64,000 nucleotides of DNA from Acidobacteriota bacterium (GTDB taxonomy: Bacteria > Acidobacteriota > Thermoanaerobaculia > Multivoradales > J023): assembly GCA_029263395.1 (NCBI GenBank), contig JAJCXO010000043.1, positions 1-64,000 on the forward strand. The letters run 5' to 3'. This document shows positions 44,422-52,590 of the stretch, in pieces. The notes under the pieces were generated by a model, which was not told the DNA's origin, ran no database searches, and saw nothing but the letters and a program-made list of their open reading frames with translations. Numbering within the stretch: position 1 is the first letter of the stretch; each line of letters starts with the position of its first letter. The position numbers and the translations under genes were made by a program.

Positions 44422-45599
44422 TCCGGCGGCTCGGGAGTGACCAGACTGTGGAAGACAGCCTCTCCATCCAAGTATTGCAGCATCACGGTGCTACGGATCG
44501 GGTCGCCGCTGCCTTCGTAGGAAATGGATCCGGTAACTCCTCGATAGCCGTCGAGTTCAGCCAGGCCTCGACGCAGAGCTTCAGAGTCGAGACTGTTTTG
44601 CGACTCGATGACTCGGCCGAGCATGCCAACCGCATCGAAGCCGAGAGCCGCGCCACCTCCCGGGGGGAGATCGTATTCTGTTTGATAGGCGACCAAGAAT
44701 TGTTGGCTCTCGACGTTGCCGATATCGGGGTGCCAGTGGTCGCTGATGTAGGCCCCCTGGACGCCGGGTTCACCAGCCAGGACGTTCTTGCTCCAGCTGT
44801 CGCTGCCGAGCAGAGTTGCTTCCAGTCCGAGCTCGCGAGCTTGCTGTGACTGCAGCAGGACATCGTAGGACAAGTTGGGTAGTAGCACAGCTTCGGCATC
44901 GCTTACACGAATGCGCTCGAGGGCTGAAGTGAAATTTTTTTCACCGCTGTAGTAATGCTCGCTGGCGACGACGAGGGCACCGAGGCCTTCGAACTCGCGC
45001 TGAAACGTCTCGGCCACATTGCGGCTGTGTGGAGTTGCCATATCGAACAGACTGGCCACTCGACGGATGTTGAGTTCGTCGAAGACAAAACGAGCCAATG
45101 CCCGGGCTTGAGAGGCATCCAAGAAGGAAACCCGGAAGACGAATTGTTTACCGGCGGTGACGTCCGGATGGGTAGCTGTCGGACTGATCATAGGCACGCG
45201 GGCTTGCTCGGCTGCGACCGCTACAGGAATGGCGGTGTCGCTGTTGAATGGGCCGATCAGGGCGACGATTCGATCGCGGTTGAAGAGCTCGAGGGCGCCT
45301 TCGAGGGCTTGTTCCGGCAAGGCGCCGGTGTCTCGGACCACAAGTTCGATCGGACGCCGCTGCCCTTCGACGAGCAGGCCACCGGCACGGTTGAGTTGTT
45401 CGACGGCCAGCTCGACTCCACTCAGGTCCATCTTGCCGTAAGCGGCAGCTTCACCGGAAAACGAGGACAGGAAGCCGATGCGGATTGGGGCCGTCGGCTC
45501 GGTAGTTTCGTTGGACCCGCAGCCGGTGAGCACAAGGCTGAGCGCTAGTCCTGCCGAGATTCCGGCAAGCTGCCAAAATCGGTAGTCTGGCGTGCGAAT
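44418..45599 (-). CDS. Branched-chain amino-acid-binding-type lipoprotein, non-canonical start
   Basis: Periplasmic-binding lipoprotein of the Leu/Ile/Val-binding (type 1) family, about 393 aa. IRIGFLSSFSGEAAAYGKMD starts the mature domain, and FNRDRIVALIGPFNSDTAIP and PTATHPDVTAGKQFVFRV are typical. The lipobox is LVLTGC. The only ATG/GTG/TTG codon near the start is the GTG inside this lipobox (45533), which would remove the signal. The open frame upstream encodes a proper signal peptide (RFWQLAGISAGLALSLVL) and begins after a TAG. ATT at 45599, behind AGGGG, is the best start candidate. No permease or ATPase genes adjoin, so it may be a sensor or orphan receptor. Confidence 0.7.
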   Translation of the reverse strand: MRTPDYRFWQLAGISAGLALSLVLTGCGSNETTEPTAPIRIGFLSSFSGEAAAYGKMDLSGVELAVEQLNRAGGLLVEGQRRPIELVVRDTGALPEQALEGALELFNRDRIVALIGPFNSDTAIPVAVAAEQARVPMISPTATHPDVTAGKQFVFRVSFLDASQARALARFVFDELNIRRVASLFDMATPHSRNVAETFQREFEGLGALVVASEHYYSGEKNFTSALERIRVSDAEAVLLPNLSYDVLLQSQQARELGLEATLLGSDSWSKNVLAGEPGVQGAYISDHWHPDIGNVESQQFLVAYQTEYDLPPGGGAALGFDAVGMLGRVIESQNSLDSEALRRGLAELDGYRGVTGSISYEGSGDPIRSTVMLQYLDGEAVFHSLVTPEPPE

Positions 45600-45605
45600 C
45601 GGCCC

Positions 45606-46907
45606 CTACTCCGCTACCGGGCGTTTCCCCGGTGCAAACGACGGCATACCCTGAAAAGCAGGTGCGGCACGTCCGGAGCCCTGCAACCCTGCGTCGTAAA
45701 GCTCGAGGGTGATCTCACGGCTGCCTTGGCTACGAGCATACCCTTCGAGACCGAGTGCAACCTTCTTACGGATGAACTTGATCGGGATGCGTTCCAGCCG
45801 TGCCCGGGCCGCGTCGGTCCAGACGATGGGCACGAGTTCGAGTGGGATGCCGGTCGGGACGTGTGGGCACGCCGGATCTTCTTGCAGGTAGTCGTCGAAA
45901 CCGGCATAAGCTCGGCAGCGGCAACCGCCACACAATTCCTTGAATTCACAAGCGCCGCAGCGTCCTTTGAGTTGGTTGGGGTCGCGGAGCGCATTGAGCA
46001 CTGGCGAGTCGTTCCAGATGTCGGTGAAGCTCTGCTGACGGATGTTGCCGGCGGCAACAGTCATGTACGGACACGGTGTGACGTCACCGTCCGGGGTGAT
46101 CCGGCAGTACTCGGTGCCCGCCATGCAGCCGCCGCTTTCGAGCCCAGTGCGCCCGAGGTCATAGGCGATGCGCTTGAACTGAGGCGCACACTTCGAGCGC
46201 ACCAACATCGGTCGATAGTCCTCCTGAGCGTCCACCAGCTCAGTGAGCATGATCTCGGTTTCGACGGCAGACAGGTCGTTCATGCGCTGACCCCGGCCGG
46301 TCTGGACCAGAAAATAGAGGTTGAACGACCATGCGCCGCGCTCCTTGGCGAAATCGATCAATTGTGGGATCTCGTCGCGATTCATGTCCATGACCGTCGT
46401 CTGGACCAACACCTCGAGGCCGTTGGCCTTGGCGATTTCGAGAGCTTTGACCGAGTACTCCCATGAGTCGGGCCCACCACGAAAGCTGTTGTGTTTGGCC
46501 GGGTCGATCGAGTCGATCGAGATGCCGACGCCTTTGACGCCGCATTCGACCATCTTCTTGGCCACTCGTTCGTTGAGCAGCACACCGTTGGTGCCCATCA
46601 CCACCCACATACCGTGACTCGCGGCGGCGTCGGCCAGATCGTAGATGTCTTTGCGTAGCAGGGGCTCGCCACCGGTGAGGATGACCATTTCGGTACCCAG
46701 GCCCTGCATTTCGCCCATCAGACTCAGGCATTCGTCGGTGGTGAGCTCACCGTCGGCCTTTTTGCCGGCCGAGAGATAACAATGCGGGCATTTCAGGTTG
46801 CAGAGCCGAGTGAGATTCCAAGAAATCAACGACGGCCGGAAGATTTCGGGCGGTGTCATAATGCTGCCTTGGGTACTGCTCGGAGTCTCCGCGTGTGCTG
46901 TAGTCAT
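45606..46907 (-). CDS. Radical SAM/SPASM protein with C-terminal PCP_red domain
   Basis: 433-aa iron-sulfur enzyme. The radical SAM cluster ligands are Cys36, Cys40 and Cys43 (LCNLKCPHCY). ILTGGEPLLRKD and VGISIDSIDPAKHNSFRG follow. A SPASM region with CMAGTEYCRITPDGDVTPCP and CGACEFKELCGGCRCRAYAG supplies further clusters. The C-terminal WTDAARARLERIPIKFIRKK and LEGYARSQGSREITLELYD form a PCP_red domain, known from light-independent protochlorophyllide reductase. Fusions like this resemble AhbD/NirJ-type tetrapyrrole-modifying enzymes, so haem side-chain chemistry is likely, but substrate is inference. It stands first in an operon with the binding lipoprotein and methyltransferase. ATG 46859 is an alternative start. 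Confidence 0.85.
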   Translation of the reverse strand: MTTAHAETPSSTQGSIMTPPEIFRPSLISWNLTRLCNLKCPHCYLSAGKKADGELTTDECLSLMGEMQGLGTEMVILTGGEPLLRKDIYDLADAAASHGMWVVMGTNGVLLNERVAKKMVECGVKGVGISIDSIDPAKHNSFRGGPDSWEYSVKALEIAKANGLEVLVQTTVMDMNRDEIPQLIDFAKERGAWSFNLYFLVQTGRGQRMNDLSAVETEIMLTELVDAQEDYRPMLVRSKCAPQFKRIAYDLGRTGLESGGCMAGTEYCRITPDGDVTPCPYMTVAAGNIRQQSFTDIWNDSPVLNALRDPNQLKGRCGACEFKELCGGCRCRAYAGFDDYLQEDPACPHVPTGIPLELVPIVWTDAARARLERIPIKFIRKKVALGLEGYARSQGSREITLELYDAGLQGSGRAAPAFQGMPSFAPGKRPVAE

Positions 46908-46928
46908 CGGTTTAGGATACCAGGCTAG

Positions 46929-47426
46929 TCACACGTCGGTGCCGCAACAGCGACGAAACCAAGGACGCCAAGCGGTGTTGATCAGGAAGCCCAAGATGAT
47001 CAGCATCAGCAAAGCATTGATCAGCATCCGGGGCATCGGCGGTACCGGTTCCATAGAAAAGGCGAAGGGGCTCCAGGACAGGCCGGGTTTCCAGCCGATG
47101 CCGTTGGCACTGAAAAGGAAAGTACGGACCAGCGCTGACAGCGTGAGCAGCATGGTGAGCTTTTCCCGCGCCCACAGCCCAGCCCGTTCAGCAGCCTCTG
47201 GCTCACGACCGATCAGCCGCCACAAAGCCGCCACCGGGCGATTGCCATAGGCGATCCCGAGCGCGAAGAGGGCGAAGAACGGCAGGCCAATGAGCAGGTG
47301 GACGAGGTCGGTGCGGCGCTCCGGGGAAGCCAGCCCTGGGGTCAGGACCGTGATCGCCATGACCGTCGAGCCGAGCACAAAATAGACAGCGCCGGTGAGG
47401 TGGTAAGGGTCAGAGGGCTTCTTCAT
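46929..47426 (-). CDS. Four-helix membrane protein of unknown function
   Basis: 165-aa protein with four predicted transmembrane segments (about 10-30, 40-60, 82-102 and 132-150). The family is not recognised. It lies 21 bp upstream of the radical SAM gene on the same strand, so it may be the first gene of that operon. The start at 47426 (MKKPSDPYHL) is chosen because it precedes helix 1 directly; the frame continues 15 codons upstream through the 17-bp tandem repeat. Confidence 0.6.
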   Translation of the reverse strand: MKKPSDPYHLTGAVYFVLGSTVMAITVLTPGLASPERRTDLVHLLIGLPFFALFALGIAYGNRPVAALWRLIGREPEAAERAGLWAREKLTMLLTLSALVRTFLFSANGIGWKPGLSWSPFAFSMEPVPPMPRMLINALLMLIILGFLINTAWRPWFRRCCGTDV

Positions 47427-47460
47427 TGGCTGAGGATATCCGAGCACTGGCTGCGCTGTC

Positions 47461-47511
47461 ATGAACGTCACGGTCTCATGAACGTCACGGTCTCATGAAC
47501 GGCACGATCTC
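47461..47511. repeat. 17-bp tandem repeat, three copies
   Basis: ATGAACGTCACGGTCTC is present at 47461-47477 and 47478-47494, followed by a variant, ATGAACGGCACGATCTC, at 47495-47511. It lies between two minus-strand genes, just upstream of the small membrane protein, so it may affect its promoter. Confidence 0.75.
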
Positions 47512-47566
47512 ATTGCGTGCAACGGCGTCAGCAGACTCTAGGGCTGAAACACTAGGACTCTGAATC

Positions 47567-48319
47567 TTACGGTGCCAACCACAACTTGACGGCGAAGACG
47601 ACGATGGTGGCCGTGACGACCCGTTGTAGCCAGTGATGGCCCTGCCGAATGGTCAGCCGGGTGCCAAGCAGGCCGCCGAGGATTGTGCCGCTAGCCAAGC
47701 TGAGGCCGACGAGCCAGTCGACTCGACCTTGCCAGGCGAAGATTGCCAACGCGATGCCGGTGAGGCAGAGAATCGTCAAGACCTTGACGGCGTTGCCTCG
47801 CACCAGGTCCAAGCCGGCAGCGGTGGTCACCGCCAACACTAGAAAGCCAACGCCAGCTTGGACAAAGCCGCCGTAAGCGCCCGTCACGAAGAAGCCTGCA
47901 GCGATGACGAGTTGGTGCGGTGCGTCCTTGGCATTTGTGGCCCCGTCGGGCTTTGATCGGCCGGACCACAGCGTCCACAAAGTGATCGCCACCATGAGCA
48001 ACGCCAAAACTTTCTGGAACGCGTTGTCCGAAATGGTCAACGCGAGCCAGGTGCCAGGGATGGCCCCCAACGCCGCAGGAATCGCCGCCCAGAGTAGCGA
48101 ACGAGTCTCCAATACGCCGAAGCGCTTGAAGCTCCACACGGCGCCGACGTTTTGGAGAAAAATGGCGACCCGATTCGTCGCGTTGGCGATTCCGGGCGGC
48201 AAGCCGAGAAAGATCAGGACCGGCAGCGTCAAGAAGGAACCGCCGCCAGCAATGACATTGAGAGTCCCAGCCATCACGCCGACCACGAACAACACCGGAA
48301 GTTGTAACCAAGGTTCCAT
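47567..48319 (-). CDS. TauE/SafE-family (TSUP) permease
   Basis: 250-aa membrane protein with about eight helices in two similar halves. The family signature is NVIAGGGSFLTLPVLIFLGL at the N-terminus, with a second GAYGGFVQAGVGFLVLAVT in the second half. Members export small organosulfur anions such as sulfite or sulfoacetate; the substrate here is not defined. It is monocistronic, with no sulfur-metabolism neighbours. Confidence 0.85.
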   Translation of the reverse strand: MEPWLQLPVLFVVGVMAGTLNVIAGGGSFLTLPVLIFLGLPPGIANATNRVAIFLQNVGAVWSFKRFGVLETRSLLWAAIPAALGAIPGTWLALTISDNAFQKVLALLMVAITLWTLWSGRSKPDGATNAKDAPHQLVIAAGFFVTGAYGGFVQAGVGFLVLAVTTAAGLDLVRGNAVKVLTILCLTGIALAIFAWQGRVDWLVGLSLASGTILGGLLGTRLTIRQGHHWLQRVVTATIVVFAVKLWLAP

Positions 48320-48510
48320 CGGCGCCGGAGCTTAGCAGCCACTTGTGGCCGTGATCTGGGGCGGTCGTGATTCAAGGTTTCCAGAGTCGAACCACGTTCT
48401 GTCTTGCTGCCCAGGGTATCGCTTGCTGTACAATTCGCAGCGATCGAGTTCTCCTCTAAATTCTTTTCTCCCAGCGCCTTTTTTCTGCGGGCCTTTCGGC
48501 TGAGTGTTGA

Positions 48511-48569
48511 TCAGCTGTCACTTCCGCTACGGGTCGGTGTGTTTCATGGCGCGGTCCAGTGACAGCTGA
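48511..48569. repeat. 12-bp inverted repeat with 35-base loop
   Basis: TCAGCTGTCACT at 48511-48522 is the exact reverse complement of AGTGACAGCTGA at 48558-48569. The arms could form a stem in a leader transcript, or bind two regulator dimers about 4.5 helical turns apart. It is about 240 bp upstream of the ADOP start. Confidence 0.7.
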
Positions 48570-48600
48570 CGGTTCGGATCGCACGGTCTGCTCACTAAAA

Positions 48601-48678
48601 AGTCTTAGACAGGAAGGTCTTGGACAGGAAAGTCTCTGGACAGGGAGGTCTTTGGACAGGAAGGTCTTTGGACAGGAA
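48601..48678. repeat. 15/16-bp tandem repeat, five copies
   Basis: Five units of the pattern GGTCTTTGGACAGGAA follow one another at 48601, 48616, 48631, 48647 and 48663. The first two are 15 bp and the others 16 bp. Each contains a purine-rich AGGAA/AGGGA block resembling a ribosome-binding site, but no start codon is suitably placed after them. They lie in the leader of the ADOP gene. Confidence 0.8.
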
Positions 48679-48806
48679 GAGTCAAAGGGGAACGGAGTTT
48701 TGGCTACCGAATCGGTGGCGCAACAAGGATTACCGATTTCTATGTGTTCGATCCGATCAGCTTCCCTCGATCTCTGGCGGGGACAGCCTCGTCAACAGGA
48801 GCGGCG

Positions 48807-51269
48807 GTGAGTTGGCTTCAGGACTTGCGATTCGCGGCTCGGTCGCTGATTAGGCGACCCGGATTCTCGCTGCTCAGCATTGCCTTGTTGGGCCTCGGCA
48901 TCGGTACCACCGTAGCAATGTTCAGCGTGACCCACGCATTGTTGTTGGAGCCGTTGCCTTATGCGAATGCGGACCGCGTGATGGTCGCATGGCGGATCGT
49001 CGAGGGGGTCGACGGCGCTATGCCGTTCTCGTTTCCCACCGTCGATGATCTCAGAGAGCGCAACCGGTCCTTCGAGTCGATGGCGGTTTATGTCGAGAAA
49101 GATCTCAATCTGACCGGAACGGACGGCGACCCCGAGCGCCTGCGCGGTTTGCTCGTCTCCGGCGAGCTGCCGGCGACTCTCGGTGTGGCTCCCAGTATTG
49201 GGCGGAGTTTCACCACTACCGACGATCGACCCGGCGCGGCGCGCACGGTGTTGCTGAGCCACGAACTGTGGAATCGGCGTTTTGGGGCCGACGAAGGGGC
49301 ACTGTCACAGCCGATCATCCTCGATGGTTTGTCCTACACCGTGATCGGGGTGCTGCCGCCCAATCTCAGAACTCGCAAGCTTGGCCCTTATCGAGTTGGG
49401 GATTTCTGGGTGCCAGTGGGGCTGTTTCGCGATCAGCTCGCCTCCAGCCGTGAGGATAGTCCTGATCTGTTCATGGTCGGGCGGCTGAAACCCGATCTCC
49501 AGCCCGAAGATGGACGCGAAGACCTCGAACGGATCGCTCGCGAGTTGTCGCAAGAGCACATGATCCTGCGGCGTAGCGACTTTGCGGCGATCGAGTTGTT
49601 CGAAGATACAGTGGGGGAAGTGCGGCCGGTCTTGAGGCTGTTGATCGGCGGGGTGGGCTTTGTGCTGATCATCGCCTGTGCCAACTTGGCCAACCTATTG
49701 TTGGTGCGTGGTATCCGCCGTCGCCAGGAGTTTGCCACCCGCGCCGCGGTTGGGGCTGGCCAGCTGCGTTTGGTGCGACAGATGATCACCGAGACATTGG
49801 TGCTCGGCCTGCTCGGCGGTATGGTCGGTTTGTTGTTGGCCCAACTCAGTCTCGATGTGTTGGCTGGCCGGCTACCTCCCGAGACCTTGGGGCATATCAA
49901 CATCGCGATCAACGGTACGGTGGTATTTTTTGCCTTGTTGGTGACCCTGGTTGCGGTCTTCGGCGCCGGCTTGGTGCCCGCTCTGCGGGCGCCCCAGGCG
50001 AACTTTCGAGCCGCTCTGCTGGCTCCGACCAACCGTGCACCTCAGCGAGTCGAGAAAGTGCTGGTGAGCGCCGAGATTGCTGTGGCTCTGGTGCTGTTGA
50101 TCGGTACAGCGTTGATGTTCAGCAGCCTGTTACGCCTGCGCGATCAAGATCCGGGATTTGATGCCGAAAGCCTGTTGAGCGCCCAAGTCACGTTGCCGAT
50201 ACCCAAATATGCCGAGGTCGGCAAAAGAATCCAGTTCTTCGACCGCACGTTAGAAGGGCTAGGTGGGCTCTCCGGGGTGCGTGGGGTGGCGCTGACGAGT
50301 AATTTGCCGTTGGTGGGTAACAGCGAAGACCTCTCGTTGGTGGCGGCTGGGGACCGGCCGTTGCCGACCATGGGCCAGTTTTCGCACACACTCTTTCAAA
50401 TGGTGAGTCCTAATTTCTTTCGCACGATGGGTATTCCATTGCTGCACGGGCGTGATTTCACGAGTCGGGATGATGATCTGCTCGAGGCTCCCCCTGTGGT
50501 GGTGATCAACCGTGCCCTGGCACACCATTTCTGGCCTGGTTCCGACGAGCAGGCAATCGGCAAGAAGATTGCGTTCGAGATCGATGGCACGCCTGAAAAT
50601 CCCGACTTCAAGTGGCGCGAGGTAGTCGGTGTGGTCGGCAACGTCAGGCATGCCAGCTTGCGGTCGACCTCGCGCCATGCGCTCTACGTGGCACACACCC
50701 AACCCGGGCTGTTCTATCAAGATCATTGGCCGACCATCGCCCTGGTGGTCAAGACTGAGACCGACCCGATGACCCATGCTGCGGCGGTTCGTCTCGGATT
50801 GCAGGAGATTGACGCTGAGCAACCGATCCACGGAGTCCAACCTCTATCCTCGGTGATCGCTAGTGAAGTCGACGACCTGGAGGCGGTATTCACCCTCTTT
50901 GTCGCCTTTGCGGGTCTTGCCGTGTTGCTGGCGGTGGTCGGAGTTTACGGGATCATCAGTCAGGCAGTGGCCAGCAGTACGCGGGAGATCGGAACGCGGG
51001 TGGCGCTCGGAGCTGGGCCGAAGCAAGTGATGATGGGGCTTCTGAGGCAAGCCGCGGTGCTGATGTTGGTAGGGTTGGGTAGTGGGCTGTTGGTGGCGGC
51101 GATTGTTAGCCGTTCCCTGGCGAGCCTGTTGTACGGTATCGGCTCAGTCGACCCGATGGTCTACGCCGGGTCCGCTCTCATGGTCGGCCTGGTGTCGGTG
51201 CTTGCGATCCTCGGACCCGCTTGGCAGGCGGCGCGTCTCGATCCGAGTGAGGCGTTGCGTCAAGATTGA
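48807..51269 (+). CDS. ADOP-type ABC transporter permease (MacB/FtsX family)
   Basis: 820-aa membrane protein. Helix 1 (FSLLSIALLGLGIGTTVAMF) is followed by a MacB-like periplasmic domain and a first FtsX block at about 285-420 (IIACANLANLLLVRGIRRRQ). A second periplasmic domain follows, and a second FtsX block at about 700-810 (VVGVYGIISQAVASSTREIG, ending LDPSEALRQD). Two FtsX blocks in one chain are the mark of acidobacterial duplicated permeases. The GTG at 48807 is preferred since AGGAG lies 5 bp upstream and SWLQDLRFAARSLIRRPGF is the usual N-terminus; an ATG at 48744 adds 21 residues. No ATPase gene adjoins, so the partner is encoded elsewhere. Confidence 0.88.
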   Translation: MSWLQDLRFAARSLIRRPGFSLLSIALLGLGIGTTVAMFSVTHALLLEPLPYANADRVMVAWRIVEGVDGAMPFSFPTVDDLRERNRSFESMAVYVEKDLNLTGTDGDPERLRGLLVSGELPATLGVAPSIGRSFTTTDDRPGAARTVLLSHELWNRRFGADEGALSQPIILDGLSYTVIGVLPPNLRTRKLGPYRVGDFWVPVGLFRDQLASSREDSPDLFMVGRLKPDLQPEDGREDLERIARELSQEHMILRRSDFAAIELFEDTVGEVRPVLRLLIGGVGFVLIIACANLANLLLVRGIRRRQEFATRAAVGAGQLRLVRQMITETLVLGLLGGMVGLLLAQLSLDVLAGRLPPETLGHINIAINGTVVFFALLVTLVAVFGAGLVPALRAPQANFRAALLAPTNRAPQRVEKVLVSAEIAVALVLLIGTALMFSSLLRLRDQDPGFDAESLLSAQVTLPIPKYAEVGKRIQFFDRTLEGLGGLSGVRGVALTSNLPLVGNSEDLSLVAAGDRPLPTMGQFSHTLFQMVSPNFFRTMGIPLLHGRDFTSRDDDLLEAPPVVVINRALAHHFWPGSDEQAIGKKIAFEIDGTPENPDFKWREVVGVVGNVRHASLRSTSRHALYVAHTQPGLFYQDHWPTIALVVKTETDPMTHAAAVRLGLQEIDAEQPIHGVQPLSSVIASEVDDLEAVFTLFVAFAGLAVLLAVVGVYGIISQAVASSTREIGTRVALGAGPKQVMMGLLRQAAVLMLVGLGSGLLVAAIVSRSLASLLYGIGSVDPMVYAGSALMVGLVSVLAILGPAWQAARLDPSEALRQD

Positions 51270-51332
51270 ATTAGGCTGAAACGGACCATCGGACTGAACC
51301 GTGAACCTGGACTGAGGTAGGATCCGGCTGTC

Positions 51333-52100
51333 GTGAAGATCCTGGCGTTATACAACATCAAGGGCGGTGTCGGAAAAACCGCTAGTACCGTCAATCTGTC
51401 GTTCTTGGCAGCACTGTCGGGTGCCCGGGTTCTGGTTTGGGATCTCGATCCGCAAGGTGCGGCGTCGTTCTATTTTCGGGTCAAGCCAAAGATCAAAGGC
51501 GGCAGTGAGCGGCTGCTCAAGAAGAAGTATCGGGGCAAGCTCTACGAGCAGATCCGCGGCACGGACTATGAGGGGCTCGACCTCGTCCCCGCCGATTTCT
51601 CCTATCGCCATCTTGATCTTTCCCTGGATGCGAAGAAGGATCCCAGCCGCCGGCTCGGCCGTCTGTTGGAGCCCCTCGCCGACTACTACGATGTCGTGTT
51701 TCTAGACTGTGCGCCCTCGATCTCGTTGACGTCCGAAAGCATTTTTGCTGCCGCGGATGCCTTGCTGGTACCCACCATCCCGACACCCTTGTCACTACGC
51801 ACATTGGTCCAGCTCGATCGTCATCTGTCGCAGGAAGGACCTGACAACGTCCAGGTATTGCCGTTCTTGAGCATGGTCGACCAACGCCGGAAGCTACATC
51901 GGGCGACTCGCGAGCAGTTCGAAGAGAACACCACCTCATTCCGACGAATCTCACCGCTGCTCGATGCTGAGATCCCGTATTCCAGCCTAGTTGAGCAGAT
52001 GGGGTTACAACGCACCCCGCTGCATGTCTTTGCTTATCGCAGCAAGCCGGCCCAGGCTTACATGCGGTTATGGCGTGAGATCAACTCGAGGCTCAAATGA
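51333..52100 (+). CDS. ParA/MinD-type ATPase without ParB partner
   Basis: 255-aa P-loop ATPase. The deviant Walker A motif KGGVGKT (residues 10-16) has the signature Lys. Walker A' is VWDLDPQGAAS and Walker B VVFLDCAPS. Such ATPases bind DNA or membrane as ATP dimers and position plasmids, chromosomes or protein cargos. There is no ParB, no parS-like site and no chemotaxis or carboxysome gene. Instead the CYTH gene follows after 13 bp, and polyphosphate genes continue behind it. It may therefore position polyphosphate granules or their enzymes, which is inference from context. Start is GTG at 51333, with GAGG upstream. Confidence 0.85.
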   Translation: MKILALYNIKGGVGKTASTVNLSFLAALSGARVLVWDLDPQGAASFYFRVKPKIKGGSERLLKKKYRGKLYEQIRGTDYEGLDLVPADFSYRHLDLSLDAKKDPSRRLGRLLEPLADYYDVVFLDCAPSISLTSESIFAAADALLVPTIPTPLSLRTLVQLDRHLSQEGPDNVQVLPFLSMVDQRRKLHRATREQFEENTTSFRRISPLLDAEIPYSSLVEQMGLQRTPLHVFAYRSKPAQAYMRLWREINSRLK

Positions 52101-52102
52101 TA

Positions 52103-52128
52103 GGTACTGAGATATGGGTACTGAGATA
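52103..52128 (+). repeat. 14-bp tandem duplication across the CYTH start codon
   Basis: GGTACTGAGATA occurs at 52103-52114 and 52117-52128, a 14-bp period. Removing one copy restores an ATGA that overlaps the ParA stop codon and reads MIGTEIERK in frame. The duplication seems to have shifted the old start out of frame, and the ATG created within it (52114) now serves. Confidence 0.6.
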
Positions 52129-52578
52129 GAGCGCAAATTCCTGGTTGGGGACAACTCCTGGCGGGTCGGTGCCGAAGGCAAGCTGTACCGGCAGGGTTAT
52201 TTGTCGACCGCGGCCGACCGTAATGTGCGGGTACGGATCATTGGCGATCAGGGATTCTTGACCGTCAAAGGTCGAGCGTCCGGGATCACCCGATTGGAGT
52301 TCGAGTACGAGATTCCTGTCGAGGACGCCGATCGCATGCTCGATGCGCTGTGCCTCAAGCCGTTGATCGAGAAAACACGATACAAGATCGACTACCGCGG
52401 CGCGACCTGGGAGGTGGATGACTTTGCCGGTGACAATGCCGGCTTGGTGGTCGCCGAGGTTGAACTCGCCAGCGAAGACCAGCACGTCGAGCTGCCGTCG
52501 TGGATCGGCGAGGAAGTCTCGGACGATCCACGTTATTTGAATTCGAGCTTGGTCGAGAAACCGTTCAAGACCTGGTGA
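52114..52578 (+). CDS. CYTH-domain protein (inorganic triphosphatase type)
   Basis: 154-aa protein made of one CYTH domain. The signature EIERKFLV is at residues 4-11, followed by charged strands of the tunnel fold: RVRIIGDQGFLTVKGR, LEFEYEIP, KTRYKIDY, WEVDDFAG and AEVELASE. These Glu, Lys and Arg residues bind triphosphate and metal. Stand-alone bacterial members hydrolyse inorganic triphosphate (ygiF/TTM type). It follows the ParA gene by 13 bp and converges on ppk1, so it belongs to the polyphosphate island. The start is discussed under the 14-bp duplication. Confidence 0.88.
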   Translation: MGTEIERKFLVGDNSWRVGAEGKLYRQGYLSTAADRNVRVRIIGDQGFLTVKGRASGITRLEFEYEIPVEDADRMLDALCLKPLIEKTRYKIDYRGATWEVDDFAGDNAGLVVAEVELASEDQHVELPSWIGEEVSDDPRYLNSSLVEKPFKTW

Positions 52579-52590
52579 CGAGATCGTCTC

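Larger units (their letters stand above)
48320..48806. other. Upstream region of the ADOP permease gene
   Basis: 487 bp without a supported gene. It contains a possible promoter (TTGCTG at 48404-48409, TACAAT at 48429-48434, spacing 19), a long inverted repeat at 48511-48569 and a 15/16-bp tandem repeat at 48601-48678, each listed or described separately. The promoter call is weak. Confidence 0.5.
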
